The notes below the pieces were generated by a model, which was not told where the DNA came from, did no database searches, and saw only the letters and a list, made by a program, of their open reading frames with translations. The position numbers and the translations under genes were made by a program. A stretch of 64,000 bases of DNA, from assembly GCA_022410635.1 (NCBI GenBank), contig JAJVDF010000016.1:1992508-2056507 (forward strand), in the 5' to 3' direction. This DNA comes from Tretioscincus oriximinensis. Lineage: Eukaryota > Chordata > Lepidosauria > Squamata > Gymnophthalmidae. Shown piece by piece: positions 21,177 through 32,064 of this stretch (the stretch's first letter is position 1; each line of letters starts with the position of its first letter).

Positions 21177-22852
21177 AAAAGAATAATCACTTTCCACAGT
21201 AGATGTAAGAGCAGAAGAAAAGATGGAACAAAAGTGTTTAGGTTTTAGGAAGTGACTTGCCCCATTTATCATCCATACAAAATATGTTCGTACCAAATTT
21301 CTCCAATTTACGGTTCCTTCCCAGCTGTGCATATATTTTAGTTGGCTATGTTTTCACCAGTATAATTTCCAGCTTTTCAAAATCACAATGTGTTAAGTAT
21401 GTTAACATGAAGATAAAATCATTCATGTGTATACATATTTTGGTATTGGGTTGTCAATTTATACTAGTAATGTTGCTATGTATTTGCTAAATAATGCTTC
21501 TGTTCTTCTGGTCTGGTAAGTAAAGTGGCCTAAATGTTTTCTTCTTTGAAGCAAACCTGAGGCACATCAGGCATTGTTATGTGTTCTGGAAGTGGGGAAA
21601 GCATAGTTGCTGTTGATTATCTAATTGGGAGCTTTGCTCTTGCTATGCTCCCATTTAGCTCAAGTTACATTTATATTCCAACAGCTTATTTTCTCTCCAC
21701 GTCCTACAGGGCATAGCAAATTGGTGGAATTGCGTATGAAGGCAGACAGTTTACTTGCTGTTCTAAAAACTCCATTAAATCAGTGAAATTTTGAACGGCA
21801 ATGTGGGTTTTGAAGTCTTCTGCAGATATAGAAGTAAGATACTTGACAGTGTTATTAACAGAAAAAACATTCTTTCTAAAAAAGCTTTCCCTAATTCTTC
21901 ATTTCCTAAGTCTTCATTTCTGATAGATAAACACACACATATACAGTANGTATATTCCAGCTAGAATGTAAAATAACAAGCAAGCTTACAATATCTGGAT
22001 GATTCTTTTATACAGGTCTTGTATAGTTTTATTGTTATTTATGTTCTTATACTGTTGGAAAAATAAAAACGTAAATAAAAAGTATCAATGCAGAAAATCC
22101 TCCTAATGTTTCAGCTATTATTCTTTGAATATTAAAACCAGCCCTTGCTGTTTGCTTTCATCTTGGAAGTCTAAATTGTATCATCTACAAGTTGACATTT
22201 CAATATAATTGGAGCACCCCACCTAATTTCAGAAGCTAGAAAAAGAATGTCTAAGCTTTTCTTCCCTTCCATTATTGATTTTATTAACAAAAAGTAATTT
22301 TGGGGCCAATAGTGGGTACAGTATTATGTAAGTACTACACCAAAATTTTAAATAAGCTGTTCATTTTTTCTTCTTTAGGAAGAAAGTCATGGTATCCATG
22401 TTGTTGTTTATTTCAGGCATATTTACCTCAGCAGTAAGGTACAGTTTCTGATGAAGCAAGGGACACAGCTTATACAGTACTTTGGCATATATCATCCTGG
22501 CTATAGCACTTAACAGTGGCTTTCCCTTAGGAAAAGCACACAATTGTGCTTTCTCTCAGGGAAAGCACACAACTGTGACATGTACAATAAAAGTGCCTAG
22601 CAAGCAGTTGTTCATGAATGAAGCTGAAAAACTGAGTTATTTTGCTACACTGTATTCCACATTCATTTCTGTGACAGGCAACACTTTCCCTGATAGTGGT
22701 TGGTATTCATTGGATGAAAATTGTTCTGCCCAATATTCCAGCCACAATTGGTGGTGGTGGGTGGGTGGGAGAAATGATGAAAAAGTTCATAGGCACCACT
22801 AGACTGTGAAACTCTACTGGTGGCATTGAGAAGACACTGGAGTTGGATTTTC
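21177..22852. other. no gene seen
   Basis: AT-rich sequence. Near 22530-22575 GAAAAGCACACAATTGTG and GAAAGCACACAACTGTGA form a short degenerate direct repeat. No gene recognised. Confidence 0.45.
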
Positions 22853-23141
22853 ATGAATGGTTCAGTTTCTTAGAAATTCATCTCTTGTCTGGGAGATGGG
22901 GTTTCGAAGCCCTGTGTTGGACATGGGGAGGGCTGAGCACCTTCAACAAGCCTACAGCTCTAGCCAACCTAGCTATTCAAAAGCATGAATTGTAAGAAAT
23001 TGCAACTGACTGCAAGTAGATACATGGGAACCACCACAGCCTGGTGGGGAAAATAGAATGTAAGCCTTGTAAGCCACTTTGGGTCCCTTTGAAAAGGTGA
23101 GAAAAGNGGGGTATAAGAACCAAGTTCTTCTTCTTCTTCTT
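22853..23141 (+). mobile_element. (TTC)n-tailed tRNA SINE
   Basis: Forward copy with an eroded head (GTCTGGGAGATGGGGTTTCG retains the B-box region), body GGGAACCACCACAGCCTGGT, 3' block GTAAGCCACTTTGGGTCCC and a terminal TTCTTCTTCTTCTTCT run. Divergence is higher than in the copy at 18704. Confidence 0.85.
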
Positions 23142-24539
23142 GCCCTTACCTCTCCCAGAACAATTTTAAGGCCTTAATTCAAGCTCTGAAGGTATCAGGA
23201 GCCAGAAAAAAAGCTCTTCATTTCCCACTTCACCCCANCGATGTGATGTGCTAGTTATGATGTTCATATGATACAGTTGAACTGAAGGAGTGTGGGAATT
23301 GGTTTGACTCAGTTACCATGGAACCTTCACCTTCCCATGAGATTAGTAAAACATCCCTAGCAATAATTTCTATTCCATTATTGGCTAAATTTCCTGCCAT
23401 TCATTGGCTTTCACTGTCAGAATCTGAACTGCTTTTGTTTCTTCAGTTTAATAATCTGAATTGTCATTTATTTTACATGTTAATTGCCATGATGCTACCA
23501 TTGGCTTCTCTCCTACTGGAGCTGTGAAGCATTTTGTATTGTCAGAGAAGTATATTTCAGCACCAAGAACAGCAACTTCCTCTTTTCTAGAAGTGTACAA
23601 AAACATTAGGATTCATTGAATTTAATACTGTATTTTCTTCATTTTTGCAGTTGTATCACTGTAAAAAATGGGTGTTTTTTAAAAAAATAAACCTTCTTTT
23701 TCTTTTGCAATTATATTGCCCTAGAGGTAGTTATAATATATTAAAATTTATTCCTAGAGGTAGTTTGTTTATATTAACTTTCATTTCCATAACAGATATG
23801 CAAATAGGATCATTTCAGAACAGTTTTATTCCAACAATTTAGAGGGTATCTGGTAGAACATGATCAAATTGAACTGTTGTGAAGTGTTACCACCAAGAAC
23901 TGTCATTTGCATTTGTAGCAAAAGTAAAGAAAAACAATTTGCAAAGTGTTTGACATTAATCTAGAACCAGGTCTGCATTATTAAATCGCTGTTCTATTTG
24001 TTTTTAAAAAACATTTCCATTTTGGAAATCGAAGTTGCCATTTATGTATCTCAAGCACATGATAAACTGATCTTCCCAAATCAGTTATATTTCTGGACAA
24101 ATATACATTTCACTGATTTCTTAAATTTGTGCCCTTTACCGGATTAGCCTCTACCAATTAGAAGCTAAAGAGCCAACATTCCTCAGTTTCAAAGTTTTTA
24201 ACCAGAACCATTAAATGATGCATTATAAATTATCCTAGATGTTGACTGGTTTTAGCATACTTCATAATGGTTCCAGTAAAAAATTACACAAGAAAGGCAT
24301 TCCCGTGTCTACTGTTCTACCACATGAGTCAAGAGTGTGCTTCCTTTACAGAGACTTCTTCTGAATATGATTGCAATCTCTGGAGGTGGTTAGGAGGAAG
24401 GGGTATGTGTGTGTTAATGTACAGTAGTCATATCTTTGGAACCCCTTCCATGCAATCATTTTGGCTGTATGGAAGGAGGCCTCCAGGTTGTACCACTAAT
24501 CTCAACAGCAAATGGTGTGGGAATCCGGGGTAGACCCTT
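23142..24539. other. no gene seen
   Basis: The part at about 23160-23255 is a diverged relative of the repeat at 19608. The remainder is AT-rich with no recognisable gene. Confidence 0.45.
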
Positions 24540-24785
24540 CCCGGTGGCTGCCCCCAGTCTTTCAAATAGTCCCCCCCTCAAGATGCATCAGTCTTACTGT
24601 TGTATTATTTTATAAGATCTTTGAAGACACACCTCTTTTGCCGGGTCTTTGGCTAAAGAAATGTCACTCTTCTTCCCACTTTTAGATACTGTTTTTAATT
24701 TGTCAGTTTTGAATTGTTGTTTTATGATTGGCCATCCTGAGACCTTTGCGGCGGGGTATAAGTACAAATAAATAAAATAAATATA
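24540..24785 (+). mobile_element. L2 LINE 3' end fragment
   Basis: Contains TCTTTGAAGACACACCTCTT (the end of the L2 ORF2, comparable to VKTYLF on the translated frame), TTTGAATTGTTGTTTTATGA and the 3' block CATCCTGAGACCTTTGCGGC followed by GGGGTATAAGTACAAATAAA. The tail is AAATA-type repeats, as for L2. Confidence 0.75.
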
Positions 24786-24882
24786 TCCAGTTGCCAAATC
24801 ATTTCAAATCCAGATCTACTTAGCACTCACTTTTAGTGCCATCTAATGCTGGCAAGAATTCTGGAGTGCCATCGCATTAATT

Positions 24883-25100
24883 GAAGAACATATGAACCTA
24901 TAACGAGTTCTGTTGAATTAGGCCATAGCCCATCTAGTCTAACATTTGTAGTAGTTATTGGTATACTTGGCCTCCATGGATTTGTGTGAAGCTTTCTTAA
25001 AACTATTCAGGCCATAGATCAATGGGCCACAGGATGAAAAGTATTTGCCCATCTTTTGCTCATCAGCTTCATAGAGTTCTTGATGGGTGAACCATAGCAC
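24883..25100 (-). mobile_element. CR1-type LINE 3' fragment, diverged
   Basis: GAAGAACATATGAACCTATA...GAATTAGGCCATAGCCCATC and TAGTCTAACAT parallel the reverse CR1 3' end at 19085-19228. The following CATGGATTTGTGTGAAGC and AAACTATTCAGGCC fit upstream CR1 3' UTR sequence. Old copy. Confidence 0.6.
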
Positions 25101-25879
25101 ACTGTAGTCTGATGACTCCCTGGGATACTGATAAGGAGGATCACTTAGCAATGTGCTTCCTTTTTCCAACTGCATGGCATATATGTATTTGGTATATTAG
25201 GGATGTGTCAAACAACAGTTCATCAAAGCATAAACTAGCATTAATGATAACATAACTAACACAATTCTGTAAATCAATAAATCTCTATTAACATTCTTCA
25301 GTTATCTACAGCTAATCATCCCTAGGCTTTCTACAACACTTTTAAGTGATTCATAGGAATATATATTACAGGAAACTATAATAACAGTGGTACCATTTGC
25401 CAAAATGAATAAGTAGCCTGTATCTTTTGGAAACGACTCACTTAACTATAAATGACTACAACAGCATTAGTGATGGTGGCACTTGCTATAAAGTAGTCCC
25501 AACTGTGCCTTGAAGAGATATAAGAACAGTTTTTGCTTCCTGCCTTCCAAAGCATTTGTGACATTGCTAGAATGGGGAGCAGGAACAGCTTTAAATGTCA
25601 ATAATAACAACAACAATAACAATGTTTATTTATAATGCCCCTTTCATCAAAGGGCAACTCACATAGCTTTTGTTCTTATGTCTTCTCTTTCCCAAAGTAC
25701 TGTTTCATTTTCCAAAAGAAAATAGGGACAGAATCTACCAATGCTGGAAAACTGCATGAAAAACTGATACATGTATGAGTTTCCCACATGTTTTGGGGAC
25801 CTATACGAGCNAGAAACTCCAGGATCTGAGTTTCTCCCTCCTCCTATGCCCCATCTACTTTTTTCTGGTGGTGGCCATT
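25101..25879. other. no gene seen; L2-like tail
   Basis: At about 25605-25660 (AATAACAACAACAATAAC then TTTATTTATAATGCCCCTTT) resembles a reversed LINE/SINE tail. No gene recognised. Confidence 0.4.
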
Positions 25880-26030
25880 TGGGATCACAAGATTTCTGGC
25901 CCTGTCCCTTTTTGGTCACATGGAAGCAATCATGTGGCCAAAAAGGAGGCAGGACTAGAAGTCACATGACACAAAAAGGCTGCTGCTCGAAGTAACGTGA
26001 CATAAAAAGGGGCAGGACTGGAAGTCTCGG
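25880..26030. repeat. hairpin plus degenerate tandem repeat
   Basis: CCTTTTTGGTCACATG (25907-25922) and CATGTGGCCAAAAAGG (25931-25946) are complementary at 15 of 16 positions with an 8-nt loop. To the right, the motif GGCAGGACT(A/G)GAAGTC plus CA(C/T)GTGACA(C/T)AAAAAG recurs two to three times at about 33-35 bp spacing. It may be a MITE with internal tandem growth. Confidence 0.6.
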
Positions 26031-26829
26031 CAGAAATTTATCCCCTTGGATACGAGTTTCTGGAGTGGAAAATATCCCATCACTGGAATCTACTCTCAGC
26101 GGCACTTATAGTTAACAAGAAAAGATGGCATAAAAACCTATCTGTTATATAACGCTTAAGGTGTTAGTTAGTTCAAATGCAGGCTTTATTAAAATTTCAT
26201 TCCTAGATATTTAAAGTCTCCAGAAAACTTTATCTGCCTGTAAATAAAGTTTTATTTTCTTAGATTGTTCAGAGGAGTTGCACTTAGAAGATCACATTCC
26301 GTATAGTGGTGAAGCACCTGTTTCATTGTTGACATTACAGCAGATTTATGACCTTTAAAGGTGATACGTTTCAGCCTTAGTCAAGGCAGGGAGAGCCTGC
26401 TTCAGTGGCATTTAAAATTATATTATAAGAATGTTACTGTTGTTGATGATTGGCCTTTTTTGCACTGCCTGCACAGGTCCACTGGTTTAGATCACACCAA
26501 GGAATAATCTGTAAGAGAGTCATATATAAAAGGACCATTCCATTCACTATATGGCCTGAAGCATGCCTAAGGTTTGGAGTTGCGTTCAAATAAGCCAGAA
26601 ATGAAAATTTCTAACTACCTTCTGAGCTTTTGGGAAATTGGTTTTGATGAATCCCCTGAATTTATACCTTCTGTATGCTGCCATATTTTGGACCAGTTTG
26701 TTTGTGTGTCTGTAAACTTCAATATTGAGTGATTAAATTAAGATAGGGCAAGTGCTTGATGATGTTTAATATACAGGGTACACAAAGTAACCATGTTCTA
26801 TTTCCTACTCTTTGGAGGTGATTTTATCA
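26031..26829. other. no gene seen
   Basis: AT-rich sequence without recognised genes or repeats. Confidence 0.45.
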
Positions 26830-27210
26830 TCTGTCTGCCCCATGGAACAGCCATGTCCAGCATTCCTCACACTCTAAAGGTCTTTATTGCGGAGTAAATG
26901 GCCTCCGCACGTTATCCGATTTAGCAGCCTCCATTTTGTAAAGTCTGAAAGAAAAGCTGCCTCAGAGCTTCAGTATGCAAATTGTAAAACACTGATTGGC
27001 TCTTGCCTAGTAGAGATTGCCTGCGACTTGTACGCAGGCTCACAAAGAATGATGGGGCTTGTAGTCAGGCAAGCACAGCAATGATTTCTGGAGCTTGTGA
27101 TGTCATGAGAATTGCCAGGATGTGTTGAGGACAGAGAGGGAACTGCGAGGAAGATTGAAGGTAAGTGGGGACATACTTGTGAAAACGATTTGAAACTTGT
27201 AGTGGGGAAG
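26830..27210 (-). mobile_element. LTR-like repeat, copy 2 (probable solo LTR)
   Basis: Second copy of the unit at 9883-10280, same orientation. On the minus strand: ACTACAAGCCCCATCATTC (ZNF143-like), GAGCCAATCAG with an AT-rich sequence after it, CCATTTT-type exon-like region, then GCAATAAAGACC and GTGAGGAATGCTGG. The identical order and spacing in two separate places shows it is a dispersed repeat with a promoter and a polyadenylation signal. No flanking duplication could be set. Confidence 0.5.
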
Positions 27211-27380
27211 CAGCCTAATTCTTTGACAATAAGTTCCTTCCCAAGTTTCTAGAGGTTCTAGTACAGAATGTGTGCTGATCTCAGTAGCTCTATGTTTTAC
27301 AACTGATGAGAAAATGCCCATAGGGTAGGTGGGTTATCCATCCTTAAGGTGCTAAAACGTTCATCCAATTTGGGGGAAAT

Positions 27381-28958
27381 TTATTATTTATTTATTTATT
27401 TAAAAGANTTTTACCCCGCCCTTCCCCCCGAAGGTGTCCAGGGCGGCTTACAAAAATTAAAAAATTCGGGTNGCCATGACCTTCACAAGATTAAAATCAT
27501 AAAACACAACTGTTAAAAATGTCGTCCTCTGGTGGGGGGGAGGGGCTAACATGAAAGGGCCCGGGTGAAGAGATAGGTCTTTACCAGGCGCCTAAAAGAT
27601 AGTAAAGAAGGCGCCTGGCGTGCTTCCGAGGGGAGGCCGTTCCATAATATCGGGGCCACTACCGAGAAGGCTCTTCCCCGCGCCCCCGCCCCCCTTATCT
27701 TAGAGCAGGAGGGGACAACTAGAAGGCCCTCTCCTTCTGATCGCAGAGACCGGGCAGGACTATATGGGAAAAGGCGTTCCCTCAAGTATTCAGGACCCAA
27801 ACCGTTTAGGGCTTTATACGTCAGTATAAGCACCTTGAATTGGGCTCGGTAGCGAATAGGTAGCCAGTGCAGTTCTTTGAGGACCGGCGTGATGGACGTC
27901 CGGCCAGACACACCCGACAGCAGACGAGCTGCTGCATTCTGCACTAGCTCCAGCCTCTGAACCGTCTTCAAGGGAAGCCCCACGTAGAGTGCATTGCAGT
28001 AGTCTAATCTGGAGGTTACCAGAGCATGAAGAACCGTGGCCAAAGACCCCCTGTCCAGGAACGGCCGCAACTGGCAGACCAATCGTAAATAGGAAAAGGC
28101 CGTTCTAGCTGTCGCTGCCACCTGACCTTCAAGTGACAGTGACGAGTCTAGAAGGACCCCCAGATCACGCACCTGTTCCTTCTGGAGCAAGCCTGCTCCA
28201 TCAAGGACCGGGTGTCTATCAAGTTTCTGGACACGGGATCCCTTTACCAATAGCACTTCCGTCTTGTCAGGGTTCAGCCTCAATTTGTTAGATCCCATCC
28301 AGCCCTTGACCGCCTCCAGGCAACGGTCCAGCACCGCTACGGCCTCACCTGATTCTGATGGCATGGCAAGATAGAGCTGGGTGTCATCAGCATATTGATG
28401 GCACCCCACTCCAAACCGCCTGATGACCTCACCCAGCNGCTTCATGTAGATGTTAAAGAGCATGGGAGACAGGATCGAACCCTGAGGCACTCCACACGAG
28501 AGCACCCAGGGTGTCAATATGCAGTCCCCCATTGCTATCCTCTGGAGTCGTCCCCGGAGGTAGGAAGAGAACCACTGCAAGACAGTACCTCCCAATCCCA
28601 GCCCCCGAAGACGTTCCAGAAGGATACCATGATCGNTGGTATCGAAAGCCGCTGAGAGATCCAGGAGTATCAACAGGGACCCATTGCCCCTGTCTCTCTC
28701 CTGGAGTAGGTCATCCATCAGGGCGACCAAGGCTGTCTCAGTGCCGAACCCCCCCCTGAAGCCGGATTGACAAGGATCTAGATAATCAGCTTCATCCAAG
28801 CGAGCCTGCAGCTGGGCGGCCACCACCCTCTCCAAGACCTTGCCCAGGTATGGTATATTCGCCACCGGGCGGTAGTTATTCAGGACCTCCGGATCCAGGG
28901 AAGCCCTCTTGAGGAGGGGGCGGACCAGCGCCTCTTTCAGAAATTGTTCTAAGGTCAC
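27381..28958 (-). mobile_element. L2-clade LINE, 5'-truncated, RT frame open
   Basis: One continuous 470-codon frame (28958 down to 27546) encodes the reverse transcriptase and C-terminal region of an L2 (CR1/L2 group) ORF2. In order: [10 protein letters not shown] (start of RT), [33 protein letters not shown], the catalytic QYADDTQLYL with YADD at 28383-28394, then LHWLPIRYRAQFKVLILTYK near the end. The apurinic-type endonuclease and ORF1 are missing through 5' truncation. A 165-bp 3' UTR ends with an inverted-complement block (GCCGCCCTGGACACCTTCGG...GGGCGGGGTAAAA) and an AAATA-type tail at 27381-27410. No stop or frameshift is seen apart from three n bases, so this is the youngest LINE copy here. 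It is a dead insertion in any case because it lacks its 5' half. Confidence 0.92.
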
Positions 28959-30040
28959 TGGTAATTATTGGGAAACTTGTTTTCTTTTACCATTTCAATT
29001 TGTAGGTTGTGCTATTCAATGTCTGTTTCCTCAACTCTATTATCACCAACTTCTGCCACATCAATAATCCACACATGTCCTTTCTTGACTACAGTTATAT
29101 TGGAAATAACAACTGCAAGAAACTTACGTGTTGTAGTTAGAATTATCACAGTATTTTGACCTGTTCGTTTATTATTACATTTTCAATCTTCTGGTTCAAC
29201 TAATGTTTCCTTGCTGCTCAATTCTATTTCTTATGATATTCCAGAGATTCATAGTTGCCACTTTATCATGTCTTTCTTTATAATTAGCTTGTGCTGTGTT
29301 CTTGCAGCTGCATATTATGTGTGTGCTATTACCTTGGACTTTTTGCACAGGCTGAATTTGCTGTCATTATTTGATTTTTCTTTGAACAATATTTGTGAGA
29401 ATTGCTTGTTCCTATGCTGTTCCTATGCATGTTTCTATGCTTCTCTCTCTTTCTCTAGTGTTCCTTTTTAATGCCACTGCCATAATTCTGTGGTATCATT
29501 TTTCTCCTTGATAGTATTCTAGAAGTATGCATATATATTTTTCTTTTATTTCTTAATTGCCACTTTTAACTGCTTGCTTTCCCAATCCAGCTTTTCTTCA
29601 AATCTGAAAATGTTTCTTCATTCTTCTTCTTCCTACATGCATACCAAGGAATCACTGACTTCCATAGTTAAAAAAAAGAAATTTGGATATTGTAGAAGCA
29701 TACTACAAGAAACCCCCCACACACACCACCACCACCACCAGTTTACTGCACAGTTTTTCTAGAGGTTCAATGCAACTTGAAAAGAAAAATGACGTCATTG
29801 CTTAGAAATCCTGTCCATTACCAAGTTGGCCATTCCAAGGCTTCCTGAAATTGCATGCTGAGGATTGATCCACACAAATATATAGACTGGAGGCAAGCAA
29901 TGTATTCTTAAGTCTCATCTGAGAGACATATGGTATCCCACAGCTTGGATAAATGTGGGATTAGAGTACGCACAAAAAAAGCCAAATCTTTCCAAGTAGA
30001 AGGTCACTGAAGAGAACATCGCCAATTGCTATATGCATGT
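28959..30040. other. no gene seen; T-rich sequence
   Basis: Pyrimidine-biased sequence with a CA/CCA microsatellite near 29718-29740. A short minus-strand frame around 29012-29165 has a weak LINE-like look (see the rejected list). No gene recognised. Confidence 0.4.
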
Positions 30041-30445
30041 AGAACATAAGAACATAAGAGGAGCCTTGCTGAATTGGGCCAGAGCACATCTTGTCCAGCA
30101 ATCTGTCCCTCACAGTGGCCCTCCAGTTGCACTAGGATAGTCTCAAGCAGACAGAGGAAAAACACTCACCTGTTCTTGTCTCCCTGCAAATGGCATTTCA
30201 GGAATACTTCTTGTTTTCCCATGCTAACAGCCATCGATAACACTTGATACATTTCATTAATTTATCTTACACTACTTTGAAGCAATCCAGGCTTCTAGCT
30301 ACTATCACCTGTTCCAGAAATGAATTCCAAAGACTAATGCCCCTTTGGGTGAAAAAAATACTTTTTCTTATCTGCACTAACTCTTCTACCCATTAGCTTC
30401 AAGAAGTGCCATCTAGTGCTGTGTGATAGAGAAAATATTTTTTTT
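30041..30445 (-). mobile_element. CR1-type LINE 3' UTR
   Basis: Begins with reversed CR1 ends (GAACATAAGAACATAAGAGG) and runs through AATTGGGCCAGAGCACATC, CCAGAAATGAATTCC and ACTTTTTCTTATCTGCACTA to AGTGCCATCTAGTGCTGTGT. This is the long CR1 3' UTR in reverse complement and includes the part that encodes the end of ORF2 only in eroded form. Confidence 0.8.
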
Positions 30446-30494
30446 AATTCATGTAAAAAATTGTAAATTCAGTTTATTTAAGAATATATAGTAT

Positions 30495-30786
30495 AAGAAG
30501 AAGAAGAATTGGGTTCTTATACCCGCTTTTCTCACCTTTCAAAGGGACTCAAAGCGGCTTACAAAGGTATTTTGCACGAAGGCTGACATTCTATCTTCCC
30601 CACCAGACTCTGGTGGTTCCCACGTATCTACTTGCAGTCAGTTCCAATTTCTTGCAGTTCCTGCTTTCGAATAGCTGGGTTGGCTAGAGCTACAGGCTAG
30701 TGGAAGGTGCTCACCCCTCCCCACGTCCAACACAGGGCTTCGAAACCCCATCTCCCAGACGAGAGACGAATTCCTAAGCGACTGAG
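30495..30786 (-). mobile_element. (TTC)n-tailed tRNA SINE, head truncated
   Basis: Tail AAGAAGAAGAAGAATTGGGT, body ATTCTATCTTCCCCACCAGA, B-box region CTTCGAAACCCCATCTCCCA. The head stops at GCGACTGAG, just before the A-box, and a CR1 3' end starts directly at 30787. Confidence 0.85.
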
Positions 30787-30990
30787 AACATAAAACACCT
30801 GCTGGGTAAGGCCACAGCCTATCTAGTCCAAAATCCTGTCTCAGACATCTGTTCCTGAGCTTTCTTTAGAAGACTCCCGCCTGGCACTCCAATCCGGAGG
30901 CAACACTTAGGAATTAATTCTATTCATCAGTGACGTATAATAACTAGAGCAGCATTTCCTGATCTAGTGCTCTCCAGTAATTTCTAATCT
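30787..30990 (-). mobile_element. CR1-like LINE 3' end, diverged
   Basis: AACATAAAACACCTGCTGGG...GGCCACAGCCTATCTAGTCC resembles reversed CR1 ends, with TCCTGTCTCAGACATC following. More diverged than the copy at 19085. Confidence 0.55.
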
Positions 30991-30998
30991 TCAGTTCC

Positions 30999-31038
<40 letters not shown>

Positions 31039-31173
31039 GTCGTTGTCATTGTTGTTGTCATTAGTAGTAGAAGCAGAAGTAGAAGTAGAAGTAGAAGTAG
31101 AAGTAAGTAGAAGTAGTAGTAGTACTACTACTACTACTACTACTAGTAGTAGTAGTAGTAGTAGTAGTAGAAG

Positions 31174-31204
<31 letters not shown>

Positions 31205-31205
31205 T
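30999..31205. repeat. compound triplet microsatellite with inverted blocks
   Basis: The array runs through (ATT)n, GTT/GTC variants, (AGA/AGT)n, (AGT)n, (ACT)n, (AGT)n and (AAG)n. The AGT and ACT blocks at about 31107-31165 are complementary, so the array can fold into a hairpin. The open frame across it, rich in S, T and R, is only a translation of triplets. Confidence 0.95.
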
Positions 31206-31470
31206 GTTATAAAGGGGTAACCAGGTACTTAGCACTGTACAGAGCATACAAAGCATTCAGCCCAAAACACAGCATTAAAATATACGGTAATACAATACAA
31301 TATAAAATACAATATTAAAACAGATAAAAACAACCAATTTCAAGGTTAAAAGTATATGTGTACAATTCGTGTGGGAAGTTAGTGGGGCCTGTCAAAAGCC
31401 CTGGTGAATAGAAGAGTTTTAATTTGGGATTTAAAGCTAGGGTGGGAGAAAACTATGGATGCAAGCAGTT
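31206..31470 (-). mobile_element. LINE 3' end, L2-like and diverged
   Basis: Following the reversed (ATT)n tail, the segment has AAAACACAGCATTAAAATAT, AATACAATATTAAAACAGAT and GCCCTGGTGAATAGAAGAG, matching the order of the reversed L2 3' region at 27470-27590 (GGGTGAAGAGATAGGTCT). Weak sequence match. Confidence 0.45.
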
Positions 31471-32064
31471 CTGCAGTGAACATACCTATTTGTGTGTGGA
31501 GTGGTAGCTTTGCCCACATTTTAGCAAACTGACAGTACAGTCCCAAATTGCTATCAGAGTGTTACCCTTTTAGACAATTAAGCTAATGTTGTGATCTTTG
31601 TGGAGGCTATGCTCTGTAGGAAATCTATGACCGAAGTGCAGAGGCTGGCATTCATGACATCATTTCACTCACTTGTTTGAGAAACCCGATTTTAATGGAC
31701 TGCTAGATTTCCATTAACCTTCTATTAATGTGATGAAACCCTGCCCTGTTCTAAATAGAGGATGCAAAATTTCCATTAATCTTCTGCTTCTATTCAAAAT
31801 TAATTCTTTTTTTCNCTCTCTAAAGGCCTGTGTTTTGTCCACAGGTTTTGATTTGTTTTTGCTTTAATTTTCAGGCTTCTTCATACAAAGAGAATTTGGG
31901 GGAAGGGAAAAGGATTCCATTTCTTTTGCTGGTTTCCCACAGTGAGCACAAAACACTCCTGGGGTTCTACAGGATCTTCCTGGTCTTAGGGAAAGCACTG
32001 CAGTAACCGCTCATTATTTTCCTCTTTGACTAGAAGACTTAGAAAGAAAATTCAACTGTATTCC
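31471..32064. other. no gene seen
   Basis: No recognised gene or repeat. Confidence 0.45.

Noticed and set aside
29012..29165. Minus-strand frame with VWIIDVAEVGDNRVEE, reminiscent of a LINE endonuclease-like C-terminus
   Set aside because: Only about 50 codons, no second motif and no 3' tail; too weak without a search.
30999..31205. CRISPR-like or satellite array
   Set aside because: Units are triplets without spacers; it is a microsatellite in a vertebrate genome.
31037..31318. Arginine- and serine-rich frame
   Set aside because: A direct translation of the triplet microsatellite.
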